Source: Paramylibacter ulvae
GTDB taxonomy: Bacteria; Pseudomonadota; Alphaproteobacteria; Rhodobacterales; Rhodobacteraceae
Direction of reading: 5' to 3'
Length of the DNA stretch: 64,000 bases
NCBI RefSeq assembly: GCF_014652655.1
Contig: NZ_BMZF01000002.1
Span: 248,001-312,000 of the forward strand
The translations under genes were made by a program, and so were the position numbers. This document shows positions 17,556-27,311 of this stretch, piece by piece. The notes below the pieces were generated by a model. The model was not told where the DNA came from. It saw only the letters and a list, made by a program, of their open reading frames with translations, and did no database searches. Each line of letters begins with the position of its first letter. Position 1 is the first letter of the stretch.

Positions 17556-19451
17556 TTAGCGGTCTTCTTTGCCAAGGTCTTCGAAGTCGGCATCAACGAT
17601 ATCGTCGTCAACTGGTTTTGGCTCGTCTTCGTCGCCCTCACCAGCTTGCGCGTTATAGATCGCTTCACCCAGTTTCATTGCTGCTTCTTGCAGATCTTGA
17701 ATCTGTGCTTTGATCTTGCCGGCGTCGTCTGTTTCCAGTGCGTCTTTTAGATTTGCCATAGACATTTCGATCACTTCGACCGTGCTTGGGTCGACCTTGT
17801 CTGAATGCTCTTCAAGCGATTTTTCGGTTGCGTGCATCAGGCCTTCGCCAGAGTTTTTCGCCTCAACCAATTCTTTGCGCTCTTTATCTGACTCCGCATT
17901 TTCCTCGGCATCACGTACCATTTGTTCGATGTCGTCATCAGACAGACCACCAGACGCTTGGATTGTGATTTTATGCTCTTTGTTTGTACCCTTGTCTTTG
18001 GCGGATACAGACACGATGCCGTTGGCGTCGATGTCAAAAGCAACCTCGATTTGTGGAATACCACGTGGTGCTGGTGGAATTTGTTCCAAATTGAACTGGC
18101 CCAAAATTTTGTTATCTGCAGCCATTTCGCGTTCACCTTGGAACACGCGGATGGTTACAGCATTTTGGTTGTCTTCCGCAGTAGAGAACACCTGTGATTT
18201 TTTGGTCGGGATCGTTGTGTTGCGATCGATCAGGCGTGTGAATACGCCGCCCAATGTTTCGATACCCAATGACAATGGCGTTACGTCCAACAATACAACG
18301 TCTTTGACGTCGCCTTGCAAAACACCAGCCTGAATAGCGGCACCCATGGCAACAACTTCGTCTGGGTTCACACCTTTGTTTGGTTCTTTACCAAAGAATT
18401 TCGTAACCTCTTCGATAACCTTTGGCATACGTGTCATACCACCAACCAAAACGATTTCGTCGATTTCACCTTTGGAAACGCCAGCATCTTTCAATGCGGC
18501 CTGACACGGTTTCATTGAACGAGCGATCAGATCAGCAACAAGGCTTTCCAGTTTTGCACGTGTTAATTTCAAAACCAAGTGCAGCGGTTGGCCGCCCTTT
18601 GGGTCCATTGAAATGAACGGCTGGTTGATTTCTGTTTGCGTGCTTGAAGACAGCTCGATTTTTGCTTTTTCGGCTGCTTCTTTCAAACGTTGCAACGCCA
18701 TTTTGTCTTTGGACAAATCAACGCCGTTTTCTTTTTTGAATTCCTCGGCCAAATATTGAACGATGCGCATGTCGAAATCTTCACCACCAAGCGCTGTGTC
18801 GCCGTTGGTTGATTTCACTTCGAACAGGCCATCGTCGATTTCCAAGATGGATACGTCGAATGTACCACCACCAAGGTCATAGACAGCGATGGTTTTGCCA
18901 CCCTCTTTGTCCAAACCATATGCAAGTGCAGCAGCAGTTGGTTCGTTGATGATACGCAATACTTCCAAGCCAGCGATTTTACCGGCATCTTTGGTTGCTT
19001 GACGTTGTGCGTCGTTAAAATACGCAGGAACAGTGATAACGGCTTGCGTTACTGTTTCGCCAAGATAGCTTTCTGCGGTTTCTTTCATTTTACCAAGAAT
19101 GAATGCAGATACTTGTGATGGTGAATATTTTTCACCTTTCACTTCGACCCATGCATCACCATTGCCGCCATCAACAACATTGTATGGCAGGTGCTTAAGG
19201 TCTTTTTTAACAACGGGATCATTCACGGAACGGCCAATCAGGCGTTTCACTGCGAATAATGTGTTTTCTGGGTTTGTCACCGCTTGGCGTTTCGCTGCTT
19301 GGCCAACCAGACGTTCATCATCGGTGAAACCAACGATAGATGGGGTTGTGCGCGCGCCTTCGGCGTTTTCAACTACTTTTGGTTGTGATCCATCCATGAT
19401 CGCAACGCAGGAGTTTGTTGTTCCTAGGTCAATACCAATAACTTTAGCCAT
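17556..19451 (-). CDS. dnaK: Chaperone DnaK (Hsp70)
   Basis: A 631-residue Hsp70. [17 protein letters not shown] opens the ATPase domain; [14 protein letters not shown] and [13 protein letters not shown] are its phosphate-binding signatures. The substrate domain begins near residue 390 ([16 protein letters not shown]), and the C-terminus ends with an acidic tail ([12 protein letters not shown]), as in proteobacterial DnaK. Full length, no anomalies. Upstream is an alphaproteobacterial heat-shock promoter (19545-19573). It works with DnaJ next door and with GrpE, which is not in this window. Confidence 0.99.
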   Translation of the reverse strand: MAKVIGIDLGTTNSCVAIMDGSQPKVVENAEGARTTPSIVGFTDDERLVGQAAKRQAVTNPENTLFAVKRLIGRSVNDPVVKKDLKHLPYNVVDGGNGDAWVEVKGEKYSPSQVSAFILGKMKETAESYLGETVTQAVITVPAYFNDAQRQATKDAGKIAGLEVLRIINEPTAAALAYGLDKEGGKTIAVYDLGGGTFDVSILEIDDGLFEVKSTNGDTALGGEDFDMRIVQYLAEEFKKENGVDLSKDKMALQRLKEAAEKAKIELSSSTQTEINQPFISMDPKGGQPLHLVLKLTRAKLESLVADLIARSMKPCQAALKDAGVSKGEIDEIVLVGGMTRMPKVIEEVTKFFGKEPNKGVNPDEVVAMGAAIQAGVLQGDVKDVVLLDVTPLSLGIETLGGVFTRLIDRNTTIPTKKSQVFSTAEDNQNAVTIRVFQGEREMAADNKILGQFNLEQIPPAPRGIPQIEVAFDIDANGIVSVSAKDKGTNKEHKITIQASGGLSDDDIEQMVRDAEENAESDKERKELVEAKNSGEGLMHATEKSLEEHSDKVDPSTVEVIEMSMANLKDALETDDAGKIKAQIQDLQEAAMKLGEAIYNAQAGEGDEDEPKPVDDDIVDADFEDLGKEDR

Positions 19452-19544
19452 GATCGTTTCCTTCTTTTGGCGATTTGCGGACGTTGGACCCTAATGCGGC
19501 ATCCAACCTCTATCCCTTTTCAGCCCTTTAACAGGCAAAATGTT

Positions 19545-19573
19545 ATATAGGCGACACAACCTATGTCTGCAAG
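19545..19573 (-). promoter_or_regulatory. Sigma-32 heat-shock promoter of dnaK
   Basis: On the minus strand CTTG (19573-19570) is followed after 18 bases by CCTATAT (19551-19545). This fits the alphaproteobacterial RpoH consensus CTTG-N17/18-CYTATNT. The -10 element lies about 94 bases before the dnaK ATG, leaving a leader of roughly 85 bases. Confidence 0.8.
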
Positions 19574-19705
19574 CGGTGAAAGGGCACGTTTTTGTTAACT
19601 TGTGCGAATTTTCACCTTTAATACGGGTGTCGCGCGATTTGGAAGCTGATATTAGTATAATTATGATAAATTTGGGCAAAAATTTCCGATGTTGAGGATG
19701 GTGTG

Positions 19706-20308
19706 ATGACGTTTTTGAACCTAGCGGGATTTCAGGTTTACAAATCATACTTATCCACCACCGTTCAGCAAGAATTTGCAAAAGAATTGCGCGATGTTGT
19801 CAGCGCAGCACCGATGTTTTCACCAAAAACCCAAAGTGGTGGCCAGATGTCTGTGCGGATGAGTGCTGCGGGAAAATATGGGTGGTATTCGGATGCAAAC
19901 GGATATCGATATGTAGATTGCCACCCCAACGGCACTCGCTGGCCAGATATCCCTGATGGGATCGTGTCGGTGTGGCAGGATCTGGTTTCCAAAACCCGCA
20001 TGCCTGATTGTTGTTTAATTAACTTCTACGGTGAAAACGCCAAGATGGGATTACACCAAGACAATGACGAAGCGGATTATTCGTATCCTGTGCTTTCCAT
20101 TTCACTGGGGGATGCTGCGCTGTTTCGTGTCGGTGGCACTAAACGTGGCGGCAAAACGCAATCGATTTGGTTGGAATCAGGGGATGTGGTTGTCATGGGG
20201 GGCGATGCGCGTTTGGCGTATCACGGGATTGATCGTATCAAATTTGGCAGCTCACGTTTGTTTAACGCACATGGGCGATTGAATTTGACCTTGCGGGTGG
20301 TTGATTAA
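19706..20308 (+). CDS. alkB: AlkB-type DNA/RNA alkylation repair dioxygenase
   Basis: A 200-residue Fe(II)/2-oxoglutarate dioxygenase that removes methyl groups such as 1-methyladenine and 3-methylcytosine from nucleic acid. The iron ligands are visible as LHQDNDE (H, D near 117-119) and AYHGIDRI (His near 173); RLNLTLR near the C-terminus binds 2-oxoglutarate. INFYGENAKMGLHQD is the family's conserved entry to the active site. GAGGATGG precedes the ATG at 19706; a GTG three bases earlier is an alternative. Its stop overlaps the convergent permease gene by 4 bases. No ada gene is adjacent. Confidence 0.92.
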   Translation: MTFLNLAGFQVYKSYLSTTVQQEFAKELRDVVSAAPMFSPKTQSGGQMSVRMSAAGKYGWYSDANGYRYVDCHPNGTRWPDIPDGIVSVWQDLVSKTRMPDCCLINFYGENAKMGLHQDNDEADYSYPVLSISLGDAALFRVGGTKRGGKTQSIWLESGDVVVMGGDARLAYHGIDRIKFGSSRLFNAHGRLNLTLRVVD

Positions 20309-21135
20309 CCGCGTGCGTTCCAGCTTTGCGATGCGTATTTTCGTGCCCAATGATCAATCATAAACCCAAGCATAAGAACGATCAAAAACACCACCCAAAC
20401 ATATGTCAAATTTGTGTTTCGCGGGATATAGTTGATAAACGTATGCCCGCGTGCCTGATCAATGATGTGAAACAGTGGGTTCCACGTAAACCAAGGCAAC
20501 AGTGCGGGCGTTAAGCTGTTTGCAAGCATCATTTTCCCGCTGAAAATCATGTTCATGCGGGTATATGCGGTGGTGATGATCGTCATTGGCTTGGGAAAAA
20601 ATATCCCAAGCGATGAAAATAAAACCCCCATCGCGATACCAAATAACCATGCAAGGAAAAAACACACCGCCACACCCTTAAGGTTATAAAACACCACGGG
20701 TTCCAACCACACATGCGTGGCAAACAGCAAAACCGCCATTGACAACAGCTGAATGTAAAGCGCGGAAAAAGATGCTGCGATCACGTTCAGCAACATATTT
20801 ACGGGCGCGTGTTTTAACATCTGGTCGGTGGGGCTCGCGGCGGTACGCACAGCGCCCATAACCTTTATATGGCTTAGGTATAAAAACACCCCCGTCATCA
20901 CATAGAGGATAAAGTTTCCACGCACTGCCACGCTTCGCATGCCCAAAATTCCAATAAACAGCGCAAAGAAAACCACCAGCAATAGGTTTTGCAAGACGTC
21001 CATGATCAAACCTTGAACGGCATTCGAATGGCCCTTGCGGACGTTTCGCACAATCGAATGATAGGCAAGTTCGAAAAACGAAATCGCCTTCGACAGTTTC
21101 GATTTTTTTTGGTTTGTTGGTAACATCATGTTCAT
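20305..21135 (-). CDS. ABC-2 type polysaccharide export permease (KpsM-like)
   Basis: A 276-residue inner-membrane protein with about six transmembrane segments (for example LQNLLLVVFFALFIGIL and YVWVVFLIVLMLGFMI). The N-terminal FFELAYHSIVRNVRKGHSNA and the body GNFILYVMTGVFLYLSHIKVM are typical of ABC-2 permeases for capsule or O-antigen export. The partner ATPase (KpsT-like) is not next to it or elsewhere in the window, so it must lie outside. It is divergent from cysQ-kdsB, and the 116 bases between them should carry both promoters. A Kdo-activating enzyme nearby fits a group-2-capsule-like, Kdo-linked export route. Start choice among M1, M3 and M4 is uncertain. Confidence 0.82.
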   Translation of the reverse strand: MNMMLPTNQKKSKLSKAISFFELAYHSIVRNVRKGHSNAVQGLIMDVLQNLLLVVFFALFIGILGMRSVAVRGNFILYVMTGVFLYLSHIKVMGAVRTAASPTDQMLKHAPVNMLLNVIAASFSALYIQLLSMAVLLFATHVWLEPVVFYNLKGVAVCFFLAWLFGIAMGVLFSSLGIFFPKPMTIITTAYTRMNMIFSGKMMLANSLTPALLPWFTWNPLFHIIDQARGHTFINYIPRNTNLTYVWVVFLIVLMLGFMIDHWARKYASQSWNARG

Positions 21136-21251
21136 TATCTAATGCAAGTTATTGAATTTTGCCAATGGCGACTTGCTGTTTAGGTGTCATGTGATCATAT
21201 GTCATGGTAATTCAACTGCGGTTAATAATTGACGAAAGAAAGATATCTTTG

Positions 21252-22049
21252 ATGGACATGCAACAAACCACGCAAATAATCCGTAAACTCGCGATCGAGG
21301 CTGGGGCCTTGATCATGGATGTTTACAACAGCGACGATTTTGAGGTGAAGTCAAAATCAGACGAAAGCCCAGTGACAATCGCGGATGAAACGGCGGACAA
21401 GCATATTTTTGCGGGCCTACGTGCAGCATTTCCAGATGTGGCCATCGTGACAGAAGAACAGTCGGACACACATAGCGAAACATCAGATACATTCTTTATT
21501 GTTGATCCACTGGATGGGACCAAAGAATTCATCCACCGTCGTGGCGATTTCACCGTAAACATCGCCTATGTTGTTGATGGCAAACCTGTGGCGGGCGTGG
21601 TTTATGCGCCTGCAAAACAGCGGTTGTTTTACACAGATGCAACAGGTCAATCTGTCGAAGAATTTGGCGATCACGACGCCGATAAATCTGGTGAAGTAAA
21701 ACCGATTTCTGTGTCCAAGCCTGACAATGACAACCTGATTATCGTTGCATCAAAATCGCACCGCGATCAGGCAACCGAAGATTACATCAATAAATATTCG
21801 GTCAAAGACAGCGCCGCCGCAGGTTCGTCATTGAAATTCTGTTTGGTTGCAACGGGCGAAGCGGATTTATATCCCCGCGTTGGACGCACCATGGAATGGG
21901 ATACCGCGGCGGGTCACGCGGTATTATTGGGCGCTGGTGGCGATGTTGTGCGATTTGATAATCACGAACCACTGACATATGGCAAACCCATCTTTGAAAA
22001 CCCGTTTTTCATCGCATATGCGCCAGGTGTGGCGTTGCAAAAGTCATAA
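21252..22049 (+). CDS. cysQ: 3'(2'),5'-bisphosphate nucleotidase (CysQ)
   Basis: A 265-residue Mg-dependent phosphatase of the inositol monophosphatase fold. The start at MDMQQTTQIIRKLAIEAG follows AGAAAGA and matches family N-termini; the 16 codons before it look untranslated. VTEEQ, DPLDGTKEFIHRRGDF and EWDTAAGHAVL are the metal-binding motifs. CysQ hydrolyses 3'-phosphoadenosine 5'-phosphate (PAP), the product left when a sulfotransferase uses PAPS. Its place at the head of a glycan operon that ends in a sulfotransferase, in a window with six such genes, suggests it serves sulfation here and not only cysteine synthesis. Confidence 0.93.
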   Translation: MDMQQTTQIIRKLAIEAGALIMDVYNSDDFEVKSKSDESPVTIADETADKHIFAGLRAAFPDVAIVTEEQSDTHSETSDTFFIVDPLDGTKEFIHRRGDFTVNIAYVVDGKPVAGVVYAPAKQRLFYTDATGQSVEEFGDHDADKSGEVKPISVSKPDNDNLIIVASKSHRDQATEDYINKYSVKDSAAAGSSLKFCLVATGEADLYPRVGRTMEWDTAAGHAVLLGAGGDVVRFDNHEPLTYGKPIFENPFFIAYAPGVALQKS

Positions 22050-22050
22050 T

Positions 22051-22833
22051 ATGCCGGTTCTTGTCGTTGTTCCCGCACGCTATGGTTCTAGTCGGTTTAA
22101 TGGAAAACCACTGGCCATGTTGCGCGGTGCAACGGGGATCAAAAAAACCCTGATACAACGTAGCTGGGAAGCAGCACTTTGCGTGCCAGATGCACAGGTC
22201 GTTGTTGCAACAGATGACGAAAGCATCAAAGATGTGGCAACGGATTTTGGTGCGGATGTTGTGATGACATCATCATCTGCGCGAAATGGTTCCGAACGCT
22301 GTGCCGAGGCTTACGATGCATTGGGCAAAGAGTTTGAGATCGTGGTGAACCTGCAGGGCGATTCACCGCTCACGCCTCCTTGGTTTATTCCTGCGTTGAT
22401 TGAACGGTTACATGATGCGCCCTTGGCCGATGTCGCCACACCCGTTTTACGTTGTGATACACAAATGGTGGCAGAGCTGAAAAATGATCGTATGAATGGG
22501 TTGGTGGGTGGTACCACAGCGGCGTTTGATAAAAGCAATCGCGCACTTTATTTTTCCAAAGAAGTCATTCCATATGCGGAAAATCCCGACGCAGAAGTAT
22601 ATCACCACTGTGGAATTTATGCATACCGCCCGCAAAGTTTACGCGCATATGCCAAGTGGCCTGAATCACAATTGGAACGCCAAGAAGGTCTGGAACAAAT
22701 GCGATTTTTGGCCGAAGGTCGCCATATTCAATGCGTCGAAGTCGACGCAAAAGGCCGCGTATTCTGGGAGGTTAACAATCCAGAAGATGTACCGCGTGTT
22801 GAATCAATACTGGCAGCGCTGGGCATCGAATGA
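22051..22833 (+). CDS. kdsB: 3-deoxy-manno-octulosonate cytidylyltransferase
   Basis: A 260-residue CMP-Kdo synthetase starting at MPVLVVVPARYGSSRF directly (1 base) after the cysQ stop. VPARYGSSRFNGKPLA is the nucleotide-binding motif; VVATDDESI, NLQGDSPLTPP and YHHCGIYAYRP are the other conserved blocks. The enzyme activates Kdo with CTP for LPS core or for the Kdo linker of capsules. It differs somewhat from housekeeping KdsB (for example GDSPL where GDEP is usual), so it may be a capsule-dedicated copy (KpsU-like). Its TGA overlaps the ATG of the next gene. Confidence 0.88.
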   Translation: MPVLVVVPARYGSSRFNGKPLAMLRGATGIKKTLIQRSWEAALCVPDAQVVVATDDESIKDVATDFGADVVMTSSSARNGSERCAEAYDALGKEFEIVVNLQGDSPLTPPWFIPALIERLHDAPLADVATPVLRCDTQMVAELKNDRMNGLVGGTTAAFDKSNRALYFSKEVIPYAENPDAEVYHHCGIYAYRPQSLRAYAKWPESQLERQEGLEQMRFLAEGRHIQCVEVDAKGRVFWEVNNPEDVPRVESILAALGIE

Positions 22834-24053
22834 ATTTTGCGCCACCCGCCAGTGTGATTATCGTCAGTCACGGGCGCCCCGATGGATTGGCACGGGTGTT
22901 GGCGGCGTTGCGGTTTCAAACCTATCACAATTTCGAAATTGTCGTGGTTGCGGATCATGATCCTGCGCTGAAAAACGTTAAATTTATACATTTTGGTGAT
23001 GCCAATATTTCAACTGCCCGAAACCTTGGTATCTCTCACGCTGTTGGTGACGTCATCGTGTTTTGCGATGATGACGCAATTCCAGAACCACGGTGGTTGG
23101 AACGTTTGATCGCACCCTTTGAAAACCCTGATGTGGGTGTTGCGGGGGGTTATGTGCGTGGGCGAAATGGGATTTCGTTTCAATGGCGTGCACTTGCAAC
23201 CGACATGAATGGTAATGATCACACGCTGGATCGGGCTGATGATACAAGTGTTAGCATTCACACATACGATAAAAGGTTTGCCAAGGTTCAAGGAACAAAC
23301 TGTGCATTTCGAACATCGGCGTTGATCGATCTTGGTGGGTTTGATGAAAACTTTGCGTTCTATTTGGATGAAACAGAATTGACGCTGCGCATGGGCCGTG
23401 CCGGTTGGAATACCGCGGTTGTGCCACTGGCAGAGGTGCAACATGGTTATGCGGCAAGCGGTACGCGCGGCGCAAACCGTGCCCCAAAATCGTTGTTTCA
23501 AATAGGGTTTAGCAAGACATATTTTTTGCGCCAATATGGTGACCTTGCAACGTTGCAGGCGTTTCGTGATGAGCAAGGACAGCGATTATCGGCATTTGTT
23601 TCTGGAACAAAAATTACCAGTGCACAAAGGGATGCATTACTACAAAGCCTGGATCAAGGCATGGCGCAAGGCGCACAAGTGATTGATCCGAAGTGTAATC
23701 TATCCTTGCAAAAACAGCGCAAATTTAAACCTGCATTTAGTGATGTCGAACCACAAGGGGTCGCGATCGTTGGATCATTGTTGCGTTGGAATAAAATGGT
23801 AAAACGAGCAGAACGCATGGCGGCACATGGCATTCCGACAACAGTGTTTTGTTTTACGCATACGACGTTATTTCACCGCCGCTATTTTGACGCGCGTGGA
23901 TTTTGGGTTCAAACTGGTGGTGTGTACGGACGCTCTGATCGAACCGATCCGATATTCCATCCCTATACAACGGGATCACGGGCAAAACGCGAACAGGTAT
24001 TGCTCAGCGATCAGCGTGATTTTTCGAAAATTTTAGACAGTTCGCGTGGATAA
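22830..24053 (+). CDS. GT2 family glycosyltransferase
   Basis: A 407-residue protein whose ATG overlaps the kdsB stop (ATGA), so translation is coupled. The N-terminal GT-A domain has ASVIIVSHGRPDGLARVLAA, VFCDDDAIPEP (DxD) and the ED region YLDETELTLRM. GTNCAFRTSALIDLGGFDENF is the usual acceptor-side loop. The C-terminal ~150 residues (from about 255) are not a known domain to me; they contain GVAIVGSLLRWNKMVKRAERMA and many basic residues. Coupling to kdsB suggests it handles Kdo or the sugar next to it, but this is inference. Confidence 0.87.
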   Translation: MNFAPPASVIIVSHGRPDGLARVLAALRFQTYHNFEIVVVADHDPALKNVKFIHFGDANISTARNLGISHAVGDVIVFCDDDAIPEPRWLERLIAPFENPDVGVAGGYVRGRNGISFQWRALATDMNGNDHTLDRADDTSVSIHTYDKRFAKVQGTNCAFRTSALIDLGGFDENFAFYLDETELTLRMGRAGWNTAVVPLAEVQHGYAASGTRGANRAPKSLFQIGFSKTYFLRQYGDLATLQAFRDEQGQRLSAFVSGTKITSAQRDALLQSLDQGMAQGAQVIDPKCNLSLQKQRKFKPAFSDVEPQGVAIVGSLLRWNKMVKRAERMAAHGIPTTVFCFTHTTLFHRRYFDARGFWVQTGGVYGRSDRTDPIFHPYTTGSRAKREQVLLSDQRDFSKILDSSRG

Positions 24054-24125
24054 ATTTGCGGGCGCAAACGTAACTTTAAAAAATTGATTCTATTCCTTTG
24101 CTAACAGTTAAAAAGGATGATCAAG

Positions 24126-25016
24126 ATGCCAAAAGTTACCAAAGCCGTTTTTCCCGTTGCTGGAATGGGAACGCGTTTTTTGCCCGCGACGAAATCTATT
24201 CCCAAGGAAATTTTGACACTGGTTGATCGCCCATTGATTCAATATGCAATTGACGAGGCACGCGATGCAGGTATCGAGGAATTCATATTTGTAACATCGC
24301 GAGGAAAGTCCGCACTTGAGGATTATTTTGATGCCGCACCTGAATTGGAAAATTCCCTGAAATCCCGTGGAAAATGGGATTTACTGGAAGAGTGTTATAA
24401 AACATCAATGGAATGTGGCGAAATTTCATATGTGCGCCAAACGCAACCCCTAGGGCTTGGTCATGCAGTTTTATGCGCGCGTCGTTTGATCGGGGATGAA
24501 CCTTTTGCGGTTATCTTGCCAGACGATGTGATTGCATCTGAAAAATCGTGTTTGAAAGAAATGATTGATGCCCATGAACAAACGGGTGGCAATATTGTTG
24601 CGGCGATGGAGGTTCCATTCGATCGCACCGATGCATATGGCATTTTGGATGTAAAACATGACAATGGAAAACTGGTGTCCGTCAAAGGGTTGGTTGAAAA
24701 GCCAGATGTTGATAAAGCGCCATCAAATCTGGCGGTGATCGGGCGGTACATCCTGACCCCAAGTATTTTGGATCAATTGGCTCAAACGGGCGAAGGTGCT
24801 GGAAATGAAATTCAGCTTACCGATGCCATTGGTTTGGAATTGCGTGCACGTGGAAATGTTTATGGGTTTCGTTTTGACGGTGAACGGTTCGATTGTGGTT
24901 CCAAGGCCGGATTTTTACAGGCCAGCATTGCATTTGGCCTGTCCCGTCATGATTTGCGCGATGATTTGATGGACTATTTGGTGCAAATGGTTGAAACACG
25001 TCGCGCTGCGCAATAG
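24126..25016 (+). CDS. galU: UTP-glucose-1-phosphate uridylyltransferase
   Basis: A 296-residue enzyme. The start MPKVTKAVFPVAGMGTRF is chosen because AAAAGGA lies 8 bases before this ATG; the earlier ATG at 24117 overlaps that ribosome site. GMGTRFLPATKSIPKEILTL is the nucleotidyltransferase signature, LPDDVIA the metal site and GLVEKP the conserved glucose-binding loop. It makes UDP-glucose for UDP-galactose, UDP-glucuronate, sulfoquinovose and glycans. It stands between glycosyltransferase genes in the same direction, and feeds the epimerase and the sqdB-like enzyme in this window. Confidence 0.95.
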   Translation: MPKVTKAVFPVAGMGTRFLPATKSIPKEILTLVDRPLIQYAIDEARDAGIEEFIFVTSRGKSALEDYFDAAPELENSLKSRGKWDLLEECYKTSMECGEISYVRQTQPLGLGHAVLCARRLIGDEPFAVILPDDVIASEKSCLKEMIDAHEQTGGNIVAAMEVPFDRTDAYGILDVKHDNGKLVSVKGLVEKPDVDKAPSNLAVIGRYILTPSILDQLAQTGEGAGNEIQLTDAIGLELRARGNVYGFRFDGERFDCGSKAGFLQASIAFGLSRHDLRDDLMDYLVQMVETRRAAQ

Positions 25017-25053
25017 ATTTGCAAAATTGTATAGGTGGTGAAATGGGGCGCTG

Positions 25054-26277
25054 TTGACAGTATTATTGGATATCACGCGCACCGTTTCACGGATGAGCCA
25101 AGGATTGGTTACTGGTGTTGATCGGGTCGAGCTTGCCTATATCGACGAAATTGGCCGACGGTTTCCAGATGCATTGTTTCTGACCGCACTGGGTCGCGAT
25201 TTTGCTCTCATTTCGCCCACTAAGTTTATCGCCATGAAACAAAAGATTGCGCAACGCATTTTGCCCAACGCGAGGGGTCTTGATCGGTTGCGGTTTCGAC
25301 TGAACAGCGATCAACGTAAATTGCGAAGCGAAATTCGATGCCTCGCCATATCATTTGGAAAATGGCGCGTACTTGCAAATGCATTGCACCGATCGTTCCC
25401 TGATGGGTTTGAATATTACAACACGGCCCATTCAAATTTGACCCAGCAATGTTTTCAACAAATCCAACGCGGGGGATGTTCAAACATACATGTTTTCATT
25501 CATGATATGATCCCGCTGGATTTTCCACAGTATTGCCGCATTGATACCCCAGCGGTTTTTTTGCAAAAAATGCGAACTGCCCAAAAATTTGCAGACAGGA
25601 TTATTGTAAATTCCAACCAAACCAGAAGCGCAGTTCATCATCATTTTTCGAAATGGGGCGATGTGCCAAAAATCTGTGTTGCCAAGCTGGGTATTCATAA
25701 TGCGGATGCTCAAAGCGATGAAAATTTTGGCAACGGGCGGCCCTATTTTGTGGTTTTGGGTACAATTGAACCACGCAAAAATCACATGGTTTTATTTGAC
25801 GTTTGGCAAAAATTTCAGGAATCCATTCCCGCAGAGCAAATGCCTGATCTGTTTGTTATTGGGCGGCGGGGATGGGGCAACGCGGATGTTTTTCGTTTTT
25901 TGGATCAGTCATCGCAAATTGAGATGAATATTTTTGAAAAAGAAGGATTGCCCGATCATGTTGTTGCGGCGGCGGTAAGTGGCGCACATGCATTGTTGTT
26001 TCCCAGCTTTGCCGAAGGATATGGATTGCCAGCGATAGAGGCCATGGCGCAAAATATCCCAACAATTTGTAGCGATCTTGTAGTGTTTCGTGAATGTGTT
26101 GGCGATTATCCAACCTATGTACCTGCAACAGATGTTGATCAATGGTACGCTGCGATAAAATCCCGCTTGGAAATTGGGAAAAAACAAGCAAAACTAACGG
26201 CCATAGAATTGAAATTAATTGATGAATCAACTTGGACGGCACATTTTAATACTGTGTTCGCCGTAGAATTTCCTTAA
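25054..26277 (+). CDS. GT4 family glycosyltransferase
   Basis: A 407-residue GT-B enzyme, read from a TTG at 25054; upstream ATG and GTG codons are out of frame. The N-terminus LLDITRTVSRMSQGLVTGVDRVE is typical of bacterial GT4 mannosyl/rhamnosyl-type transferases. The C-terminal domain has VVLGTIEPRKNHMVLFD (~234) and LLFPSFAEGYGLPAIEAMA (~315) with the conserved EGYGLPAIE motif. It lies 37 bases after galU. Cytoplasmic, perhaps membrane-associated. The donor is unknown; GDP-mannose or a UDP-hexose is possible. Confidence 0.87.
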   Translation: MTVLLDITRTVSRMSQGLVTGVDRVELAYIDEIGRRFPDALFLTALGRDFALISPTKFIAMKQKIAQRILPNARGLDRLRFRLNSDQRKLRSEIRCLAISFGKWRVLANALHRSFPDGFEYYNTAHSNLTQQCFQQIQRGGCSNIHVFIHDMIPLDFPQYCRIDTPAVFLQKMRTAQKFADRIIVNSNQTRSAVHHHFSKWGDVPKICVAKLGIHNADAQSDENFGNGRPYFVVLGTIEPRKNHMVLFDVWQKFQESIPAEQMPDLFVIGRRGWGNADVFRFLDQSSQIEMNIFEKEGLPDHVVAAAVSGAHALLFPSFAEGYGLPAIEAMAQNIPTICSDLVVFRECVGDYPTYVPATDVDQWYAAIKSRLEIGKKQAKLTAIELKLIDESTWTAHFNTVFAVEFP

Positions 26278-26300
26278 TCAGTATCCAGTTTAGGATGATC

Positions 26301-27311
26301 ATGAAGTTTTGGGATCAATATAGATTGCGATTAGAGCGCAAACGCCGACGGGCCAGATCGCTGCGTAAACGCAGAGAACTGACGCCTGCTGCGTTGAACG
26401 TTTCGAAAATCCAAAAAAACGATGTGATTTTGTTTTCTACATTGCGCAACGAAAAAATACGGCTGCCGTTCTTTTTTGAATATTACCGTAAAATGGGTGT
26501 GAACCATTTTTGTCTCGTCGATAACGGTTCGGACGACGGCACGCTGGAATATTTGATCAGCCAGCCAGACGTATCCGTTTGGCATACAACGCGAAGCTAT
26601 AAACGCGCTGGGTTTGGTATGGATTGGTTGAATGGATTGCTCGGTGCCTATGCGGTTGGTCATTGGTGTTTGATTGTGGATGTCGATGAATTTTTTGTTT
26701 ACCCGCATTGTGATACCCGCCCCATTCAGGCGCTGACGCATTGGTTGGATCAATCGTCCACGCGTAGTTTTGGCACGCAATTGGTGGACACATATCCCAA
26801 GGGAAAAATATCAGAGGCACATTACCGTCCCGGCGATAATCCGATGACGGTTTCGGATCATTTTGATGCGGGGAATTATTATTACGAACGGAACCGCAAG
26901 TACGGAAATTTGTGGATCCAAGGAGGCGCACGTCAGCGAGGGTTTTTTGCCGGACGTCCCGCATTCGCGCCCGCGTTGAACAAAATACCGCTGGTGAAAT
27001 GGAAGCGTGGGAATGTGTTTGTAAGTTCGACACATAACCTGTTACCGCGCAGTTTGAATTTGGTTTACGCGCATAACGGCGGACAGCGTGCGTCTGGTTG
27101 TTTGGTGCATACGAAATTTTTGGAAATGTTCAGCACCAAAACCAAAGAAGAATTGGCGCGAAAACAGCATTACGCGGCTAGCCGTGAATACAATTCGTAT
27201 TCAAAACACCGTGGCGGTAAACACGATCTTTGGAATGGCCAATCTGTAAAGTATAAAGATTGGCGCCAATTGGAAACGCTTGGTCTGATGTCATCAGGGG
27301 ATTGGGCGTAA
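26301..27311 (+). CDS. Glycosyltransferase, GT2_4/GT92-like
   Basis: A 336-residue protein. AGGA at 26292-26295 serves the ATG at 26301 better than the overlapping one at 26295. After a basic N-terminus (RLRLERKRRRARSLRKRRE), which could bind membrane lipids or a glycan, comes DVILFSTLRNEKIRLPFFFEY, LVDNGSDDGT and LIVDVDEFFVYP with its DxD. This is the pattern of the Glyco_tranf_2_4 family. The stop TAA shares its last A with the ATG of the next gene (TAATG), so expression is coupled to the GT14-like enzyme. Substrate unknown. Confidence 0.83.
   Translation: MKFWDQYRLRLERKRRRARSLRKRRELTPAALNVSKIQKNDVILFSTLRNEKIRLPFFFEYYRKMGVNHFCLVDNGSDDGTLEYLISQPDVSVWHTTRSYKRAGFGMDWLNGLLGAYAVGHWCLIVDVDEFFVYPHCDTRPIQALTHWLDQSSTRSFGTQLVDTYPKGKISEAHYRPGDNPMTVSDHFDAGNYYYERNRKYGNLWIQGGARQRGFFAGRPAFAPALNKIPLVKWKRGNVFVSSTHNLLPRSLNLVYAHNGGQRASGCLVHTKFLEMFSTKTKEELARKQHYAASREYNSYSKHRGGKHDLWNGQSVKYKDWRQLETLGLMSSGDWA

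Noticed and set aside
19491-19781. Minus-strand 96-codon frame upstream of dnaK
   Set aside because: It covers the dnaK heat-shock promoter and the start of alkB, has odd composition and no ribosome site.
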